A stretch of DNA of 64,000 nt from NCBI RefSeq assembly GCF_001553625.1, contig NZ_CP014230.1, positions 992,001 to 1,056,000 of the forward strand, given 5' to 3'. The notes beneath the pieces were generated by a model. That model saw nothing but the letters and a program-made list of their open reading frames with translations, was not told the origin of the DNA and ran no database searches. Origin of the DNA: Desulfomicrobium orale DSM 12838 (GTDB taxonomy: Bacteria; Desulfobacterota; Desulfovibrionia; Desulfovibrionales; Desulfomicrobiaceae). The translations under genes were made by a program, and so were the position numbers. Within the stretch, counting starts at the first letter, position 1; every line of letters starts with the position of its first letter. Positions 45,532 to 54,243 of the stretch are shown here, in pieces.

Positions 45532-47304
45532 CTAGAAGATACCGCTGACGCGGCCGGTTTCGGTGTCCACATCCACCCGCCGGAAAGAGGGATTGGAACC
45601 TGTGCCTGGCATTAGGCTGATACTGCCCGCCACAGGCACCACGAAGCCCGCGCCGCCGTAAATAAGCACGTCGCGCACATGCAGGCGCCAATCCTCAGGC
45701 ACGCCTTTACGGCTGGGATCGTCGGATAGGGAGAGATGGGTCTTGACCATGCAGAGACCGAGTTTCATGGCGTCGTCGCGTTTTTGGATGCTCGTAAGCT
45801 TTTTTTCAGCCTCGGCACTGAAGTCTACCCCATTGGCCCCGTAGATTTCGCGGGCTACCAATTCGATGCGTTCCTTGAAGGGCATCTCCCAGTCGTAGAG
45901 CGGGACAAACTTGGTCTTCTCGGCGCAGGCGTCGACGACAGCCTCGGCTAGTTCCAGTGCGCCCTCGCCACCGTGCTCCCAGTGGGTGGAAAGCGCCACC
46001 CGCGCACCTTCGGCTTCGCAGAGTTCGCGGATTTTAACTATTTCGGCTTTAGTATCGGTGACGAAGGCATTGATGCAGACCACCGGCGATACGCCGGATT
46101 TCTTCACTGTGCGGATGTGATGTAGAAGGTTACAGCAACCTTTTTCCACAAAGCCCACATGTTCCTTGGAATATTCCGATGGTAGCGGACGGCCGGGTAC
46201 GGGTAGGGGGGCGCCGCCGTGGCTTTTCAGCGCGCGTACTGTGGTCACGATAACGGCGGCATCTGGAGTGAGCCCGCTGTAATGGCATTTAAGGTTCCAG
46301 AATTTCTCGTAACCAATGTCCGCCCCAAAGCCAGATTCAGTCACATGATATTCGCTGAGCTTCAGCCCGATACGGTCCGCGATGACCGAGCTCTGACCAA
46401 TGGCGATATTAGCGAAAGGGCCGGCATGTACGAAGACCGGCTGGCCTTCGATAGTCTGGATGATGTTGGGGTTGATGGCCTCCATCATCCAGGCGGTCAT
46501 AGCGCCATCCACTTCCAAGTCGGCGGTGGTGACGGGTTTGCCGTCGCGATCATAGGCCACGATAATTTTTCCCATGCGACGGCGCATGTCGGCCAAGTCC
46601 TTAACGATGGCCAAGATGGCCATGACTTCGCTCGAAACGGCGATATCAAAGCGCGAACGCATCATAAAGCCGTCACTCTTGCCGTTGATACCGTCGATGC
46701 CGATAATGACGTTACGCAGGGCTTGGCAGCAGAAGTCGATGACCCAGCCCATGTTGACATTGGCGGGGTCGATGTTCAGGCGCGGCATTTTGGAAAGAGA
46801 CAGCAATTTTTCATCATTGTAGTTGCGTTCATGCTGCATGCGTGAGGTCAGGGCTACCATGGCCAGATTGTGAGCATTCATGACGGCGTTGATGTCGCCG
46901 GTAAAACCCAGAGAATACTGGGTGAGCGGGATGCACTGGGAAAGGCCACCGCCTGCGGCCGAGCCCTTGACGCCCATGGTGGGGCCACCCGAAGGCTGCC
47001 GGATGGCGGCGCTAGAGCGCTTGCCCCGCCGTCCTAAGCCCTGCACAAGACCGATGGTAGTCGTGGATTTACCCTCGCCAAGGGGGGTAGGGGTGATGGC
47101 GGTCACATCCACGTATTTGCCGTTGGGTCGGTCACCTAGCCGATCCAGCACAGCGCGGAAATCCACCTTGCCCATATAGTGACCGTAGGGCAGGAGCTCG
47201 TTTTTTTCCAAGCCCAGAACTTCGGCGATGTGGTGGATAGTTTTCATGTTTTTTTCAGCTTCCCAGGCTATTTCCCAGTCGGCATGTTTTTTGGGATCGA
47301 GCAT
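45532..47304 (-). CDS. fhs: formate-tetrahydrofolate ligase
   Basis: ATP + formate + THF gives 10-formyl-THF; in reverse it yields ATP and formate. The 590-residue protein starts [19 protein letters not shown]. The ATP site is [20 protein letters not shown] (about 72), and [21 protein letters not shown] with [10 protein letters not shown] follows. The C-terminus ([20 protein letters not shown]) is complete. AAGGAGACATC precedes the ATG. It leads the leftward fhs-folD-focA unit. Its upstream region is shared with the divergent sensor operon and carries NarL-type heptamers. Confidence 0.95.
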   Translation of the reverse strand: MLDPKKHADWEIAWEAEKNMKTIHHIAEVLGLEKNELLPYGHYMGKVDFRAVLDRLGDRPNGKYVDVTAITPTPLGEGKSTTTIGLVQGLGRRGKRSSAAIRQPSGGPTMGVKGSAAGGGLSQCIPLTQYSLGFTGDINAVMNAHNLAMVALTSRMQHERNYNDEKLLSLSKMPRLNIDPANVNMGWVIDFCCQALRNVIIGIDGINGKSDGFMMRSRFDIAVSSEVMAILAIVKDLADMRRRMGKIIVAYDRDGKPVTTADLEVDGAMTAWMMEAINPNIIQTIEGQPVFVHAGPFANIAIGQSSVIADRIGLKLSEYHVTESGFGADIGYEKFWNLKCHYSGLTPDAAVIVTTVRALKSHGGAPLPVPGRPLPSEYSKEHVGFVEKGCCNLLHHIRTVKKSGVSPVVCINAFVTDTKAEIVKIRELCEAEGARVALSTHWEHGGEGALELAEAVVDACAEKTKFVPLYDWEMPFKERIELVAREIYGANGVDFSAEAEKKLTSIQKRDDAMKLGLCMVKTHLSLSDDPSRKGVPEDWRLHVRDVLIYGGAGFVVPVAGSISLMPGTGSNPSFRRVDVDTETGRVSGIF

Positions 47305-47480
47305 GATGTCTCCTTGGCGCAAAAAGTCCGGTTTGGCCACCTGGGCGGCGGAACCCCTGTAAAGGATGCTGCCGCCACAGTAGGACGCTGCGGCTTTGGC
47401 AAACCAGTCGGTAATGCCCCCAAAATGTACAAGAAGAGGCCGATGTTCCGAGGTAGACTCTGGAACCGCCCATGCGAATA

Positions 47481-47511
47481 TACCCCCATACAGTAGGGGT
47501 AAGATACCCAT
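47481..47511. promoter_or_regulatory. NarL-type heptamer cluster between the divergent fhs and sensor operons
   Basis: TACCCC at 47481 and GGGGTA at 47496 form a dyad. AGGGGTA (47495-47501; its complement TACCCCT fits TACYYMT) and TACCCAT (47505-47511; fits TACYYMT) form a second dyad, GGGTA-AGA-TACCC. It lies 70 bases upstream of the binding-protein start and about 180-200 bases upstream of fhs. The regulator at 50848-51495, which is NarL/FixJ type, is the obvious candidate to bind here. I infer function from motif and position. Confidence 0.45.
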
Positions 47512-47580
47512 AGCATCTTGAGCAAAAGCGTGCTTGATTATAGATACTTCCTGCTTGCGGAATCTATGGGGCATAAGCAT

Positions 47581-48564
47581 ATGACTATAAGATTTGCGCA
47601 TAAGATTGCTTTTTTTCGCCTTGCAGCGTTGTCCGTCGGTTTGGCGATGCTGCCTCTCTATCTGCTCTGGCCTGTTTCACCTGCTCCCCCCACCGATGCC
47701 GAGATCAACCTGCCCACCTATGGTTCCGCTCCCCCTCTGCGGCAGGAACTGCCCATCTACCGCTTTGCTGTACATCCTCTGCACAATCCTCAGCGACTCT
47801 TTGTCAACTTCCAACCCATCATTGATATCATCAACCGCGAAGCCAAGGACTTCAGCGTACGCCTCATTGCTGCACGCGATTACCAAAGTTTTGAGAAGCG
47901 GATCCTCATGCAGGAATTCGACCTGATTCTGGGTAATCCGCTCCAAACTGTCTGGAGCCTCGGATACGGCTACCGAGTGGTTGGCAAGATGGGTGATGAC
48001 GATCGCTTCTACGGTATCATCATCGCTCGTGATGACTTTGTCCCGACCAACGCTGCCGCCCTTGTCGGCTACAACATGGTTTTCCCTGCACCCACAGCTC
48101 TTGCCGCCACCTTAATGCCTAGACTCTATCTGCATGAACAGGGGGCTGATTTCTCTCAGATAAACATCATCTACAGTGGCTCGCAGGAGTCCGCCATCAT
48201 GAATGTCTATCTGGGCAAGGCCGATCTGGCTGGCACTTGGCCCATGCCTTGGGAGCTTTTCCTCAAGGAACGACCAGAGCTGGGTCGCAGGCTACATGTG
48301 GTTTGGCGTACGCCTCCGCTTGTCAACAACGGTATCGCTATCCGTACCAGCATGCCCGAAGCGCATGTACAGCACATTATGAATATCCTGTTGGGTCTTC
48401 CGGCCTCGCCGGAAGGGCGCGCCATCCTGCAACGCCTGTCCATCTCGGGTTTTAAAGCCAGTAATAACGACGATTATGTAAAGCCGGTACGAAATTTCAT
48501 GGAGTGCTATCGCAAGGCCTTCCCCAATGAGGAGCAGTATCTGGATGAACGCCAGCAGTCCTGA
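47581..48564 (+). CDS. PhnD-like periplasmic binding protein (sensor partner)
   Basis: A 327-residue exported or membrane-anchored binding protein of the PhnD/TAXI type. A hydrophobic N-terminus ([19 protein letters not shown]) is followed by [26 protein letters not shown] and [24 protein letters not shown], the usual first lobe of phosphonate-type binding proteins. No transporter genes accompany it. It is followed by a kinase and a regulator, so it probably delivers the signal ligand to the kinase. The start is uncertain: an ATG 15 bases upstream is also possible. It overlaps the kinase gene by 20 bp. Confidence 0.75.
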   Translation: MTIRFAHKIAFFRLAALSVGLAMLPLYLLWPVSPAPPTDAEINLPTYGSAPPLRQELPIYRFAVHPLHNPQRLFVNFQPIIDIINREAKDFSVRLIAARDYQSFEKRILMQEFDLILGNPLQTVWSLGYGYRVVGKMGDDDRFYGIIIARDDFVPTNAAALVGYNMVFPAPTALAATLMPRLYLHEQGADFSQINIIYSGSQESAIMNVYLGKADLAGTWPMPWELFLKERPELGRRLHVVWRTPPLVNNGIAIRTSMPEAHVQHIMNILLGLPASPEGRAILQRLSISGFKASNNDDYVKPVRNFMECYRKAFPNEEQYLDERQQS

Positions 48565-50020
48565 CCAGCCCTACTCCATCAGTATCAGGAACAAGCTTAT
48601 CCTCAGCATGACGCTTGTGCATTTGGTGCTCATGGGCTTTTTTGTGGGCGATACCTTTTTCAGGCAGCGGGAATTTCTGTTACATGAAGATCGCAGCTCT
48701 GCGCTCAATTTTGCCAGCCTCATGGCCGAGAACGTGCTTTCCTGGGTGCTGGCAGAAGACTTGATGGGTATGGATGAAGTTTTGCAGGCCAGTGCTCAGC
48801 TGACTAAGGCCGGTTATGCCTGTGTGATAGACACCTCGGGCCAAGTGCTGGCCCATACCGAAAAAAGTCGGGTGGGGAGTTTTTTGAACGATGCCGAATC
48901 GGTTGCGTTGTTGCGCAGCTCTAAGCTGGAGGCGCACATCTGGCGCAGCGCTCCCTCCTGTACTCATGCGGCGGCTCCACTTATCACCCAGAGCAACCAT
49001 GTGGGCTGGGTATTAGTGGGCATGGACCTGCAGGGGACGGCAAGTTATCTGCGCTCATTGCGTGACAAGGGCATACTCTATACCTTAGGAGCGATGCTCA
49101 TTGGCGGCTTTACAGCGGTGCTACTTTCACGTCTCATTTTCCGCCAGTTGGATGCAATTATGGAGGGCATCAGCCGTCTCTACAGTGATACTTTTTTGCC
49201 CATTTCGGTTTTTTCGGGGGACGAGCTAGGGCATATGGCCAAGGCCCTGAATCAGGCATCGGCCTATCTGCAGACCAGCCGCAGTGAACTCAAGCGCGAA
49301 GTGGCCGAACGTATGGAAGCCGAAAAGCAGATCCGTTACCTCACTCGCCGCCTAGTGGATGGCAACGAGGAAGAGCGCAAGCGCCTCGGCCACGACCTGC
49401 ATGATGAATTTGGCCAGAGTGTGACAGGGCTACTCTTTGGTCTGCATTCACTTAAGACGATGCTCAAACGTGACGATGCCGAAGCCCTCGACCTGTGTGA
49501 GCAGATGATTGACCAAGCCAAAAGTTTTGGCGACAGCATCCGCCGTACGGCGGCTGGGCAGTTTCCGGTGGTGCTAGAGCGCCTAGGGCTGGCGACTGAG
49601 GCTCCGGCTTTGCTGGGCGAGATGGCCGAACGTCATAGTGGCATCCGACTGATCTATACAGTGGATCTGCCTGAACGACGGCTGCACCAACGTATCGAAG
49701 TGACTTGTTATCGCATCTTGCAGGAAGGGCTTTCCAATATCGTACGTCACTCTAAGGCTACAGAAGCTCGGATAGAGCTTTCCGTACGGGATGACAGGGT
49801 TTATCTGTATTTGGGCGACAATGGCAGGGGCTTTGACGCCGAAAGTCTTTTGGACCAGACCCACGAATATAGCGGCATTGGCCTTTTGGGTATGCGCGCC
49901 CGCGTGCTGGCCGTGGAAGGAGATATGAAGGTGGTTTCGCGCCCAGGCGAGGGCTGTGTCATTATCGTCTTTTTACCGCTGCTCTATCGAGATACTAGGG
50001 TGTGTTTGCAAACTTTATAA
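48545..50020 (+). CDS. sensor histidine kinase (NarX/DegS-like HisKA_3 type), IS-altered C-terminus
   Basis: A 491-residue membrane kinase: helix 1 (about 20-38), a periplasmic sensor domain, helix 2 (about 178-200), a HAMP-like segment (LFRQLDAIM to DELGHMAKAL) and a coiled coil. The HisKA_3 phosphorylation site is EEERKRLGHDLHDEFGQSVTG (about 278-298), and an HATPase with NIVRHSKATEARIELS and GLLGMRARV follows. The IS insertion at codon 484 changed the last residues to RVCLQTL. Without it the frame would read KN-stop after LLYRDT. The domain core is untouched, so the kinase is probably active. It overlaps the upstream binding protein. Confidence 0.85.
   Translation: MNASSPDQPYSISIRNKLILSMTLVHLVLMGFFVGDTFFRQREFLLHEDRSSALNFASLMAENVLSWVLAEDLMGMDEVLQASAQLTKAGYACVIDTSGQVLAHTEKSRVGSFLNDAESVALLRSSKLEAHIWRSAPSCTHAAAPLITQSNHVGWVLVGMDLQGTASYLRSLRDKGILYTLGAMLIGGFTAVLLSRLIFRQLDAIMEGISRLYSDTFLPISVFSGDELGHMAKALNQASAYLQTSRSELKREVAERMEAEKQIRYLTRRLVDGNEEERKRLGHDLHDEFGQSVTGLLFGLHSLKTMLKRDDAEALDLCEQMIDQAKSFGDSIRRTAAGQFPVVLERLGLATEAPALLGEMAERHSGIRLIYTVDLPERRLHQRIEVTCYRILQEGLSNIVRHSKATEARIELSVRDDRVYLYLGDNGRGFDAESLLDQTHEYSGIGLLGMRARVLAVEGDMKVVSRPGEGCVIIVFLPLLYRDTRVCLQTL
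49998..50014 (+). repeat. left terminal inverted repeat of the IS
   Basis: 17 bp, preceded by target TA at 49996-49997. It is a perfect match, reversed, to 50802-50818. Confidence 0.92.
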
Positions 50021-50048
50021 CCAGCGTGGTTTGGTGTAGCTTTTGGAC

Positions 50049-50803
50049 ATGTGTTATACCGATATTTCCGATGAAACCTGGCAACGGCTTGAGCCCGTTC
50101 TGCCGCTTGAGGGTTCGCCCAAAGGCGGCCGTCCGGCCAAAGATAAACGAACATTCATAAATGCAATCATCTGGCTGCTGCGCACCGGGGCTCCCTGGAG
50201 GGCCCTGCCGAAAGAGTATGGGTCATGGAATGCCGTGTATTCCCGCTTTCGGCGTTGGCAGATAAAAGGATCCTGGAAAGCAGTCTTTCTCGCTCTGGCG
50301 TCTGACCCCGATCTCGAAGCGGTGATGATTGACGGTACGTACATCCATGCCCACAAACATTCGGCTGGCGCAAAAGGGGGCAGCACAGACAAGCTCTGGG
50401 CCGCAGTCGCGGAGGTTTTACCTCCAAGCTGCATGCACAGGTAGACGCGCTCGGCAATCCTGTATCGTTTTTCCTTACAGGAGGTGAATGTGCGGATGTC
50501 AGTGTTGCGCCACAATTACTCGAAGGGGTTTGCAATTGTACTGTTATTGCCGATAAAGGTTATGACAGCGAGCCATTGGTTCAACTCCTTGAAGCAAAAG
50601 GCTGTACCGTAGTTATTCCTCCACGCTCAAATCGTAAAACACCTCGTCGGTATGATCGGCATCTTTATAAGGAACGGCACCTTGTTGAATGCTTTTTCAG
50701 TAAAATCAAAGAGTACCGCAGAGTGGCAACACGTTATGAAAAGCTTGCCCAGACTTTTCTTTCTTTCGTTTACCTGGCAGCTTCAATGATTTGGATCAAA
50801 TAG
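50049..50803 (+). CDS. IS427-type transposase (two frames, -1 frameshift)
   Basis: Reading from the ATG at 50049, the first frame encodes the N-terminal domain (MCYTDISDETWQRLEPVLPL) through MIDGTYIHAHKHSAGAKGG, where the DDE domain begins. At AAAAGGGGG (50372-50380) a -1 shift would give QHRQALGRSRGGF and then the DDE domain with VIADKGYDSEPLVQLL and a catalytic glutamate near HLVECFFSKIKEYRR, ending at 50803. In IS5-family elements this A/G-rich site directs programmed -1 frameshifting. The second frame alone would lack the start. The protein is intact if the shift works. Confidence 0.8.
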
Positions 50804-50818
50804 TTTGCAAACACACCC
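50802..50818 (-). repeat. right terminal inverted repeat of the IS
   Basis: 17 bp AGTTTGCAAACACACCC, followed by target TA at 50819-50820. Confidence 0.92.
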
Positions 50819-50847
50819 TAAAAACTGAGTGGTTGCTTGGAGGCGGT

Positions 50848-51495
50848 ATGAGCGACAGGATCCGGGTAATGATCGCCGACGATCACGCTATCGTCCGGGC
50901 AGGGGCCAGCCGTCTCATCAAGGGCGAGCCCGACATGGAAGTCGTCGGCGAGGCCTGTCACGGCGGCGAAGTACTGGAGAGAGCTCGTAAGCTGAGACCA
51001 CATGTGCTGGTACTGGATATTTCTATGCCGGGTATCTCGGGCATTGAACTTGTACCGGAGCTGCGTCGTCTTCTGCCAACCATGCAGATTGTGCTCTTTT
51101 CCATGCACAGACGCGAGGTGCTCTTGCAGCAGGCGCTTAGAGAGGGCGTGCGGGGCTATGTGCTCAAGGCCTCGGCTGTAGAAGATATTCTCTCGGCCAT
51201 CAGGGCCGTGCATAAGGGGCAGTACTTTCTGAGCCCTGAAATTGAGACCGACATGATCAGCGGCTATCTCGGCCGAGGTCAAGGCAAGGAATGTGACGGC
51301 CTATCCGAGCGGGAGCTGGAGGTCCTGATCATGGTTGCATCCGGCCTGACCACCAAGCAGATAGCCAAAAAGCTTTTCCTCAGCCCCCGCACGGTGGAAA
51401 AGCACCGCGCCTCTTTCATGCAGAAGCTACACCTCAAAAATATTTATGAGCTTATCCAGTATGCCCTGCAGAAGGGTCTTATATTACATTCGTGA
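50848..51495 (+). CDS. NarL/FixJ-type response regulator
   Basis: A 215-residue regulator. The receiver has MIADDHAIVRAG (phosphoacceptor pocket) and VLVLDISMPGISG with the phosphorylated aspartate (about 55). The LuxR helix-turn-helix reads LSERELEVLIMVASGLTTKQ and IAKKLFLSPRTVEKHR (about 150-185). GGAGGCGG precedes the ATG. It follows the kinase in the original operon, and an IS now separates them by 821 bases. Its expression therefore depends on read-through or on a promoter inside the IS. It is the likely regulator of the two folate/ABC operons. Confidence 0.9.
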   Translation: MSDRIRVMIADDHAIVRAGASRLIKGEPDMEVVGEACHGGEVLERARKLRPHVLVLDISMPGISGIELVPELRRLLPTMQIVLFSMHRREVLLQQALREGVRGYVLKASAVEDILSAIRAVHKGQYFLSPEIETDMISGYLGRGQGKECDGLSERELEVLIMVASGLTTKQIAKKLFLSPRTVEKHRASFMQKLHLKNIYELIQYALQKGLILHS

Positions 51496-51565
51496 TATAC
51501 TGGCATGTACTGTAGATGCACCCAAGTCTGGACCACCGGATTGAGCCCTGATAAGGTAGGCAAAT

Positions 51566-51595
51566 TTGAAAGATAGCAGCTTTTTCGCATAACAT
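51566..51595 (+). promoter_or_regulatory. sigma-70 promoter of hemB
   Basis: TTGAAA (51566-51571), an 18-base spacer, then TAACAT (51590-51595), 65 bases before the hemB ATG. The region is AT-rich, and it is also the right boundary of the island. Confidence 0.45.
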
Positions 51596-51659
51596 ATTAA
51601 AATAAATCTATTTTATTTTTCCTGGATATATCTTCTCCAACATTTAAGGATGTGATCCT

Positions 51660-52637
51660 ATGTATGCATTTCATCGCGGTCGCAGACTTCGTTCTTCCCG
51701 CACCATGCGCAACCTGGTCCGGGAAACCCGTTTATCGAATGAGGATCTGATCCAGCCTTATTTTGTGGTGGAGTCCGACCCCGGCCTGCGGCGCGAAATT
51801 CCATCCATGCCCGGCCAGTTCCAGCTGGGGCTCGACGAACTGATGATTGAAGTGGGCGGCGCGGTGGACGCCGGCCTGAAGGCCCTCATTCTTTTCGGCG
51901 TGCCCAGGCACAAGGACCCCGAGGGCTCTCAGGCGGGAGCCGATGACGGCATCGTGCAGCAGGCCATCCGGCGGATCAAGGACAACTGGCCGGAAGTCAT
52001 GGTCGTGGCCGATACCTGCCTGTGTGAATACACCTCCCACGGGCATTGCGGTCTGGTGACGCCGCAGGGAGAGATCGAAAACGACTCTACTTTGGAACTG
52101 CTGGCCGCCGCCGCCGTTTCCCAGGCCCGGGCCGGGGCTGACATCATCGCGCCATCGGACATGATGGACGGCCGCGTGGCGGCCATCCGGACCGCCCTGG
52201 ACAAGGCCGGTTTCCAGAACACGCCCATCATGTCCTATGCCGTGAAATACGCTTCGTCCTTTTACGGCCCGTTCCGCGATGCGGCCGAGGGCGCGCCCAG
52301 ATTCGGCAATCGCAAAACCTATCAGATGGATCCGGCCAACGCCCGCGAAGGTCTGCGCGAAGCGGCGGCGGACATTGACGAGGGTGCGGACATCATCATG
52401 GTCAAACCCGGCCTGCCGTATCTGGACATCATCCGGCAGGTCCGGGACAGTTTCGACGTGCCCGTGGGCGCGTATCAGGTCAGCGGCGAGTACAGCCAGA
52501 TCAAGGCCGCGGCCATGAACGGCTGGATCGACGAAACCGCTGTGGCCCTGGAAAGCCTCATCGGGCTCAAACGGGCCGGGGCGGACCTCATTCTCACATA
52601 TTTCGCGCAGGATCTGCTCGAGGCGGGGCATTTCTGA
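51660..52637 (+). CDS. hemB: porphobilinogen synthase (delta-aminolevulinate dehydratase)
   Basis: Condenses two 5-aminolevulinate molecules to porphobilinogen, an early tetrapyrrole step. The 325-residue protein starts [20 protein letters not shown]. Catalytic lysines are in [18 protein letters not shown] (about 194) and [10 protein letters not shown] (about 246). The metal site resembles the CxCxxH type ([14 protein letters not shown] about 118), and [12 protein letters not shown] is present. AAGGAT lies upstream of the ATG. It overlaps the AhbD-like gene by one base. Confidence 0.95.
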   Translation: MYAFHRGRRLRSSRTMRNLVRETRLSNEDLIQPYFVVESDPGLRREIPSMPGQFQLGLDELMIEVGGAVDAGLKALILFGVPRHKDPEGSQAGADDGIVQQAIRRIKDNWPEVMVVADTCLCEYTSHGHCGLVTPQGEIENDSTLELLAAAAVSQARAGADIIAPSDMMDGRVAAIRTALDKAGFQNTPIMSYAVKYASSFYGPFRDAAEGAPRFGNRKTYQMDPANAREGLREAAADIDEGADIIMVKPGLPYLDIIRQVRDSFDVPVGAYQVSGEYSQIKAAAMNGWIDETAVALESLIGLKRAGADLILTYFAQDLLEAGHF

Positions 52638-53785
52638 TGGCCGGGCATCCGCACCAGACGGCCCATCCTCACGGACCGGGCGGGCACCCGCATGGAACGG
52701 GGCAGGGCATGGTCAGAACCCTGGCCGACGGCACTCCGGCCTGCAAGCTCATTGCCTGGGAAGTGACCAGATCCTGCAATCTGGCCTGCAAGCACTGCCG
52801 GGCGGAAGCCCATCTGGAGCCCTACGAGGGCGAGCTGAGCAATGCCGAAGCCAAGGCCCTCATCGACACTTTTCCGGAGGTGGGCACTCCCATCATCATT
52901 TTCACCGGCGGCGATCCCATGATGCGTCCGGATGTGTACGAGCTCATGCGCTACGCCACGGACAAGGGCCTGCGCTGCGTCATGTCTCCCAACGGGACGC
53001 TGATCACTCCGGAAACCGCGGTCCTTATCCGCGAGGCCGGGGTCAAACGATGTTCCATCTCCATAGACGGCCCGGACGCGGCCAGTCATGACGACTTTCG
53101 CGGTGTACCCGGCGCCTTCGATGCTTCCATGCGCGGCATCCGCCATCTGAAGGAGGCCGGGCTGGAGTTTCAGATCAACACGACCGTCACCCGCGCCAAT
53201 CTGGGCAGTTTCAGGCAGATTTTCGACCTGTGCGAGCGGCTGGGCGCGGCGGCCTGGCATATTTTCCTGCTGGTACCCACGGGCCGGGCCGCAAAGCTCG
53301 GCGCGGAGGTGATCACGGCCGGGGAGTACGAAGACGTGCTGAACTGGTTCTACGATTTCCGCAAGACCACGAAAATGCATCTCAAGGCCACCTGTGCCCC
53401 GCATTATTACCGCATCATGCGCCAGCGGGCCAGGGAGGAAGGCGTACCCGTCACTCCCGAAAATTTCGGATTGGACGCCATGACCCGCGGCTGTCTGGGC
53501 GGCACGGGCTTCTGCTTCATCTCCCATGTGGGGCAAGTGCAGCCCTGCGGCTATCTGGAGCTGGACTGCGGTAACGTCCGCGACACCCCCTTTCCGGAGA
53601 TCTGGCGCTCTTCCAGACAGTTCAGGCAGTTCCGCAGCCAGAAGGAATACGAGGGCAAGTGCGGGGTCTGCGAATACCACAGGGTCTGCGGCGGCTGCCG
53701 GGCCAGGGCCCATTCCATGAACGACAACTACATGGCCGAGGAGCCCCTGTGCACCTATCTGCCCCGCAAGGCCGCGGAGGAATGA
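52637..53785 (+). CDS. ahbD: radical SAM heme-pathway enzyme, AhbD-like
   Basis: A 382-residue radical SAM/SPASM enzyme. After an unusual His-rich N-terminus (AGHPHQTAHPHGPGGHPHG) comes the SAM cluster motif TRSCNLACKHCRAE (about 49). FTGGDPM and MSPNGTLIT are further SAM contacts. The C-terminal SPASM region has CLGGTGFCFISHVGQVQPCG (about 279-298) and GKCGVCEYHRVCGGCRA (about 337-353). AhbD oxidatively decarboxylates Fe-coproporphyrin III to heme in the siroheme-based pathway. Placement beside hemB, as in Desulfovibrio, favours AhbD. AhbC, which removes acetate side chains, is the alternative. Confidence 0.8.
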   Translation: MAGHPHQTAHPHGPGGHPHGTGQGMVRTLADGTPACKLIAWEVTRSCNLACKHCRAEAHLEPYEGELSNAEAKALIDTFPEVGTPIIIFTGGDPMMRPDVYELMRYATDKGLRCVMSPNGTLITPETAVLIREAGVKRCSISIDGPDAASHDDFRGVPGAFDASMRGIRHLKEAGLEFQINTTVTRANLGSFRQIFDLCERLGAAAWHIFLLVPTGRAAKLGAEVITAGEYEDVLNWFYDFRKTTKMHLKATCAPHYYRIMRQRAREEGVPVTPENFGLDAMTRGCLGGTGFCFISHVGQVQPCGYLELDCGNVRDTPFPEIWRSSRQFRQFRSQKEYEGKCGVCEYHRVCGGCRARAHSMNDNYMAEEPLCTYLPRKAAEE

Positions 53786-54243
53786 TGGACGCCCACGACA
53801 AGAAAATTCTGGATATCATACAGACCAGATTCCCGCTGGAAAGCCGCCCTTACGCCGCCATCGGCGAACAGGTGGGGCTGACCGAGGCCGAAACCCTGGC
53901 CAGGGTCCGGGCACTCACGGAAAAAGGAGTCATCCGCCGCATCGGGGCCAATTTCCAGTCGGCCCGGCTGGGCTGGCACTCCACCCTGTGCGCGGCCCGC
54001 GTGCCCGAGGATCGCATGGAAGAATTCAGTGCCGAGGTGAACCGGCTGCCCGGCGTGACCCACAGCTATCTGCGCGCCCATCGCCAGAATTTCTGGTTCA
54101 CTTTCATCGGGCCGTCCTGGGAGAATGTGCAGGAGACTCTGGCCGCAATCACCCGAAAGACCGGCATCGCCATTTTGAACCTGCCCGCCGACAAGGTGTA
54201 CAAAATTCAAGTGGACTTCAAAATGGGGGACCGGGAGGAATAA
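53785..54243 (+). CDS. ahbB: siroheme decarboxylase subunit, AhbB-like (Lrp/AsnC family)
   Basis: A 152-residue Lrp/AsnC-type protein. The N-terminal helix-turn-helix (LDIIQTRFPLESRPYAAIGE, then LTEAETLARVRAL) is followed by a RAM-like domain with VIRRIGANFQSARLGWHST and PGVTHSYLRAHRQNFWFTF. In AhbA/AhbB this fold decarboxylates siroheme to 12,18-didecarboxysiroheme instead of binding DNA. The second ATG of an ATGATG at the ahbD stop is preferred for spacing (GGAGG). The partner subunit is not in view. The A/B assignment is uncertain. Confidence 0.72.
   Translation: MDAHDKKILDIIQTRFPLESRPYAAIGEQVGLTEAETLARVRALTEKGVIRRIGANFQSARLGWHSTLCAARVPEDRMEEFSAEVNRLPGVTHSYLRAHRQNFWFTFIGPSWENVQETLAAITRKTGIAILNLPADKVYKIQVDFKMGDREE

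Larger units (their letters stand above)
49998..50818. mobile_element. IS5-family (IS427-type) insertion sequence, 821 bp
   Basis: The ends are 17 bp perfect inverted repeats (GGGTGTGTTTGCAAACT and its complement) flanked by a 2 bp TA duplication on each side, as in the IS427 group of IS5. The single gene carries the transposase in two frames. Removing the element and one TA restores an intact kinase stop and a short gap to the response regulator. The element therefore jumped into an intact operon recently. Confidence 0.92.

Noticed and set aside
47305-47480. Possible riboswitch upstream of fhs
   Set aside because: A tetrahydrofolate riboswitch was considered, but its conserved core could not be matched.
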